The position numbers and the translations under genes were made by a program. A DNA stretch of 24,428 nucleotides from an uncultured Candidatus Melainabacteria bacterium (GTDB taxonomy: Bacteria > Cyanobacteriota > Vampirovibrionia > Gastranaerophilales > Gastranaerophilaceae), in contig CALBKW010000091.1 in assembly GCA_937895785.1 (NCBI GenBank), positions 1 through 24,428 of the forward strand, read 5' to 3'. Within the stretch, counting starts at the first letter, position 1; the number at the start of each line of letters is the position of its first letter. Under the pieces are notes generated by a model that was given only the letters and a program-made list of their open reading frames with translations, was not told the origin of the DNA and made no database searches. This document shows positions 22,003 through 24,428 of the stretch, one piece after another.

Positions 22003-22212
22003 ATGATTAAAAAGTTTTTATTATTTTTAATTAAAATTTATCAAAGTATTTCAAAATACACACCTCCAGTATGCAGATTTACACCAACTTGTTCTGAGTA
22101 TACGCGTCAAGCAATAGAAAAATATGGTGTACTGAAAGGTGTATGGTTAGGTATAAAGCGAATTTGCAAATGTCATCCTTTTCACCCAGGAGGGTATGAC
22201 CCTTTGCCATAA
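22003..22212 (+). CDS. yidD: YidD membrane protein insertion efficiency factor
   Basis: YidD is a small membrane-associated protein that helps YidC-dependent insertion. The 69-residue chain has the complete family pattern: an N-terminal amphipathic helix (LLFLIKIYQSISKYTPP), then CRFTPTCSEYTRQAI (24-38), then IKRICKCHPFHPGGYDPLP at the end, including the conserved Cys residues and the HPGGYDP motif. It sits directly behind flhA with an AGAAG site, away from the usual rpmH-rnpA-yidC cluster. Confidence 0.95.
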   Translation: MIKKFLLFLIKIYQSISKYTPPVCRFTPTCSEYTRQAIEKYGVLKGVWLGIKRICKCHPFHPGGYDPLP

Positions 22213-22254
22213 TGACGACACCCACAAGCTTATTATTGTTTCAATAAAATCATC

Positions 22255-22284
22255 TTGCCCAAGTATAATTAATTATGTTATACT
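22255..22284 (+). promoter_or_regulatory. Promoter of the GT-C-like gene, nearly leaderless
   Basis: TTGCCC (22255-22260), 18 bp and TATACT (22279-22284) are followed by nine bases and the ATG at 22294. The leader would be about three bases and no Shine-Dalgarno site is present. A second -10-like TATAAT lies at 22264-22269. Confidence 0.4.
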
Positions 22285-22293
22285 TAACCCATT

Positions 22294-24006
22294 ATGAAAG
22301 AAATATTTAATAAAATAACGTTAATCGCAGAAAAAATCAAAAACTTTATTTGTGCAGAACGCACAATGACTGTAATTTTTTATACTTTGCTATTTTTATG
22401 TAGCGCAGCAATTGCATTAAAATCAAAGAATTACGACTTTGATATGTGGGCTAGATTAATTGCAGGTATGGCAGTTGTTCAGACGGGTCATGTTGCAAAG
22501 TTTGATTTTTATTCATATACACCAACTCACGCCTGGTATGACCACGAATGGGGTTCTAGTGTGGTATTTTATTTAGTTAACAGCACATTCGGACATCTGG
22601 GTCTTTTATTTTTGCAAGTTATGCTAGTATTTTTAACAATGCTATTTCTTGTTAAAGCAGTTCAAGTTCGATGTGGTGACAGATATAACTACAAGAACTT
22701 ACTAATATATTTTATTATATTAAATTCATTTATGGTTACTTATTCGTCAATGATAAGATGCCATTCGTTCACGTTTATGTTTTTTGCGTTTGAACTATTT
22801 ATCCTTGAATTAGTACGTAAAAAAGAAAACTATAAATTACTATATATATTCCCACCATTGTTTTTAATTTGGGGAAATATGCATGGCGGTGTATGTTCAG
22901 GGTTAGGCTTATTGGCACTATATGCTATAGGTGAAGCTTTAAATAAGAAACCATTTAAACATTACCTCATTTTGGCATTTGTTTGTTTTGCAATGTTATT
23001 TATAAACCCTTATGGTTATAAGTATGTAATCTTTTTGATTAAAGCTGCAACAATGCCTCGTCCAGATATTGTTGAATGGTGGTGGATTTTCCATAAATTT
23101 AATTATAAAATATTTATGGTATTCAAATTATCAGCTTTGTTCTACATATTGTTAGAATTGACAAAGGTAAGAAAAAATCCTACAAGTTACGCAACAATTG
23201 ATAAGACTAAGTTTATTGTAATGTTGGTAACCCTATATCTTGCAATATCTCACGTAAAAATGATGCCATTCTTTGCTCTTACTGCAACAGCATATTGTTA
23301 CGAAGATATATATTTAATGTTCAAAAACTTTAGATTTCCAAAATGGTGTATGCCAGCATTGTACATTACATTGTTTGGTTATTCTTTAGGGATGTTATCA
23401 TTACATGATTACAAATTAATGGTAAACTTTAAAACTTATCCCGTAATGGAAGTTGAGTTTATTCGTGCAAATCATATCAGCGGAAGATTATTGACAAACT
23501 TTGGTATCGGAAGTTTTGCCGCATATAAACTTTATCCTCAAAATAAAATTTATATGGATGGTCGTTATGAAGAAGTTTACAACGAAGATTTGATGAAGGA
23601 TTTGGGTTCTATTTATACGATGGACGAAAATATTTCAAATTTATTCCGTAAAAATATGCCTGAAATTATTATTCTTGAAAAGGGTTATCCTTTGTTTGAA
23701 ATCTTGCAACAGAAAAATTCAGGCTGGAACTTAGTATTTACAGGTCTAAATTACGGAGTTTTTGTTTGTGATGCAAAATATAAACCAAACTTTGAACCAC
23801 CAAGTACAGATTTAAAAGACTACTATAAAAATACAATTTTAAATACAATGATTACATTTAAAGGTGAAAATAAAGTTGATATTGATGCTGTAAATAGAGG
23901 TGAATATACAACAATCGTACCTGCAGAACTTCTTGAGTTCCATACACCAAAGTTTATTCAAAAAATCAAAAACTTTACAAATAATAAATCAGAGGCTAAA
24001 AAATAA
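22294..24006 (+). CDS. Polytopic membrane protein, GT-C glycosyltransferase-like
   Basis: The 570-residue protein has about ten hydrophobic segments (first near residues 28-45, last near 345-362) and a soluble C-terminal domain (about 370-570). The first extracytoplasmic loop carries DFDMWARLIAG (48-58), then FDFYSYTP and WYDHEWGSS. The pattern 'D..W....G', 'D.fSyt' and 'HEW' is typical of GT-C-fold enzymes that use polyprenyl-phosphate sugars and of their uncharacterised relatives. The C-terminal part holds IYMDGRYEEVY, seen in uncharacterised proteins of this type. I infer a role in moving sugars onto envelope polymers or lipids but see no proof of activity. The patatin-like gene overlaps its stop by one base, so the two are translated together. 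Confidence 0.65.
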   Translation: MKEIFNKITLIAEKIKNFICAERTMTVIFYTLLFLCSAAIALKSKNYDFDMWARLIAGMAVVQTGHVAKFDFYSYTPTHAWYDHEWGSSVVFYLVNSTFGHLGLLFLQVMLVFLTMLFLVKAVQVRCGDRYNYKNLLIYFIILNSFMVTYSSMIRCHSFTFMFFAFELFILELVRKKENYKLLYIFPPLFLIWGNMHGGVCSGLGLLALYAIGEALNKKPFKHYLILAFVCFAMLFINPYGYKYVIFLIKAATMPRPDIVEWWWIFHKFNYKIFMVFKLSALFYILLELTKVRKNPTSYATIDKTKFIVMLVTLYLAISHVKMMPFFALTATAYCYEDIYLMFKNFRFPKWCMPALYITLFGYSLGMLSLHDYKLMVNFKTYPVMEVEFIRANHISGRLLTNFGIGSFAAYKLYPQNKIYMDGRYEEVYNEDLMKDLGSIYTMDENISNLFRKNMPEIIILEKGYPLFEILQQKNSGWNLVFTGLNYGVFVCDAKYKPNFEPPSTDLKDYYKNTILNTMITFKGENKVDIDAVNRGEYTTIVPAELLEFHTPKFIQKIKNFTNNKSEAKK

Positions 24007-24428
24007 TGGAAGACAACGCTTATAAATATACATGTATATTTGGAGGTGGTGCAATTAGAGGTGTTGCTTACGTCGGCGCATTGAAGGCTTTAGATGAGTT
24101 AGGTGTAAAAATTCAGACTTTGGCGGGTTCTTCAGTCGGTTCAATCATAGCCTCTCTTTTGGCTGTAGGATACACAACTGATGAAATTTATGAAATTATA
24201 ATAGGCGTAAATTTTGATTTGTTTAGGGATATTCATTTTGGTTTTGGTAAAACTTTTGCTCTTTCAAAGGGTGAGGTTTTCTTGGAATGGTTAAGAGAAG
24301 TTATAGAAAAGAAATTTTACGGCAAAAAATACAAAAAAGGCGCAAATCCAACTGTAAAATTTAAAGATTTGAATAAAGATTTAGTAATTATCACAACTGA
24401 TTTGACAAACTTTAAATGTAAGGAGTTT
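24006..24428 (+). CDS. Patatin-like phospholipase (partial, runs off the right edge)
   Basis: The visible 141 codons are the N-terminal half of a patatin-family lipid acyl hydrolase. The oxyanion loop GGGAIRG is at residues 13-19 and the nucleophile elbow GSSVG at 41-45 with Ser43. The stretch between (VAYVGALKALDELGVKIQTLA) is typical of bacterial RssA/YlbK-like enzymes. The catalytic Asp of the Ser-Asp dyad lies beyond the window. No signal peptide is present, so the protein is probably cytoplasmic or secreted without a Sec signal. The ATG overlaps the stop of the membrane-protein gene (TAATG), with GAGG about ten bases upstream. Confidence 0.92.
   Translation, partial: MEDNAYKYTCIFGGGAIRGVAYVGALKALDELGVKIQTLAGSSVGSIIASLLAVGYTTDEIYEIIIGVNFDLFRDIHFGFGKTFALSKGEVFLEWLREVIEKKFYGKKYKKGANPTVKFKDLNKDLVIITTDLTNFKCKEF

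Overview
The window is AT-rich chromosomal DNA from a bacterium with an outer membrane (a BamA/Omp85 barrel next to a Skp/OmpH chaperone) and flagellar-type export genes. It also carries pairings seen in Firmicutes and Cyanobacteria (nadD-yqeK). Low GC, three-POTRA Omp85, flagellar genes, a CsoR/DmeF metal locus and a GH77-like enzyme together suggest a gut-type non-photosynthetic cyanobacterial relative (Gastranaerophilales / 'Melainabacteria'). That placement is an inference from gene content, not from a marker gene.

Layout. 1-173 is the start of a membrane protein reading leftwards off the window. 202-1263 is a metal-efflux operon: a CsoR/RcnR-family repressor with a G-rich operator, then a DmeF-type CDF exporter lacking the usual cytoplasmic tail. 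1253-1458 looks like a type I toxin-antitoxin locus: a 25-residue hydrophobic peptide gene on the minus strand, a leader that can hide its ribosome binding site, and a promoter and terminator for an antisense RNA. 1558-2603 (minus) is a STAS-domain protein plus an unrecognised protein. 2693-3517 (minus) is a solitary MalG-type sugar ABC permease with a promoter placed for leaderless translation.

3713-7638 is a plus-strand run: bamA, skp/ompH, then a soluble protein joining a DUF4177-like domain, a coiled coil and a copy of the FlhA cytoplasmic domain. This last gene is the most unusual one in the window, because a true FlhA is also encoded at 19890-21992. 7674-9872 is a GH77 (4-alpha-glucanotransferase)-like protein with a C-terminal membrane anchor. 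9955-10479 is an exported protein of unknown role. 10568-11753 is nadD-yqeK (NAD synthesis and an HD-domain Ap4A-type phosphatase). 11730-14501 (minus) is an operon of ROK glucokinase, holA and holB.

14502-15143 has no gene but is rich in structure: three copies of a short direct repeat separate two foldable elements whose closing stems differ in sequence but keep the same pairing. A candidate small RNA with an intrinsic terminator follows. 15144-15797 (minus) is menG/ubiE. 15997-21992 is a compact flagellar/type III export cluster: fliE, fliF, an atypical protein where fliG is expected, fliH and flhA. No fliI, canonical fliG or flhB is present in the window. yidD follows, then a polytopic GT-C-like membrane protein (22294-24006) that overlaps a patatin-like lipase gene running off the right edge.

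The genes cover envelope building (BamA, Skp, YidD), protein export (FliE/F/H, FlhA and the soluble FlhA-like protein), glucan and glucose use (GH77-like, ROK kinase, sugar permease), NAD and quinone synthesis, replication clamp loading and metal resistance.
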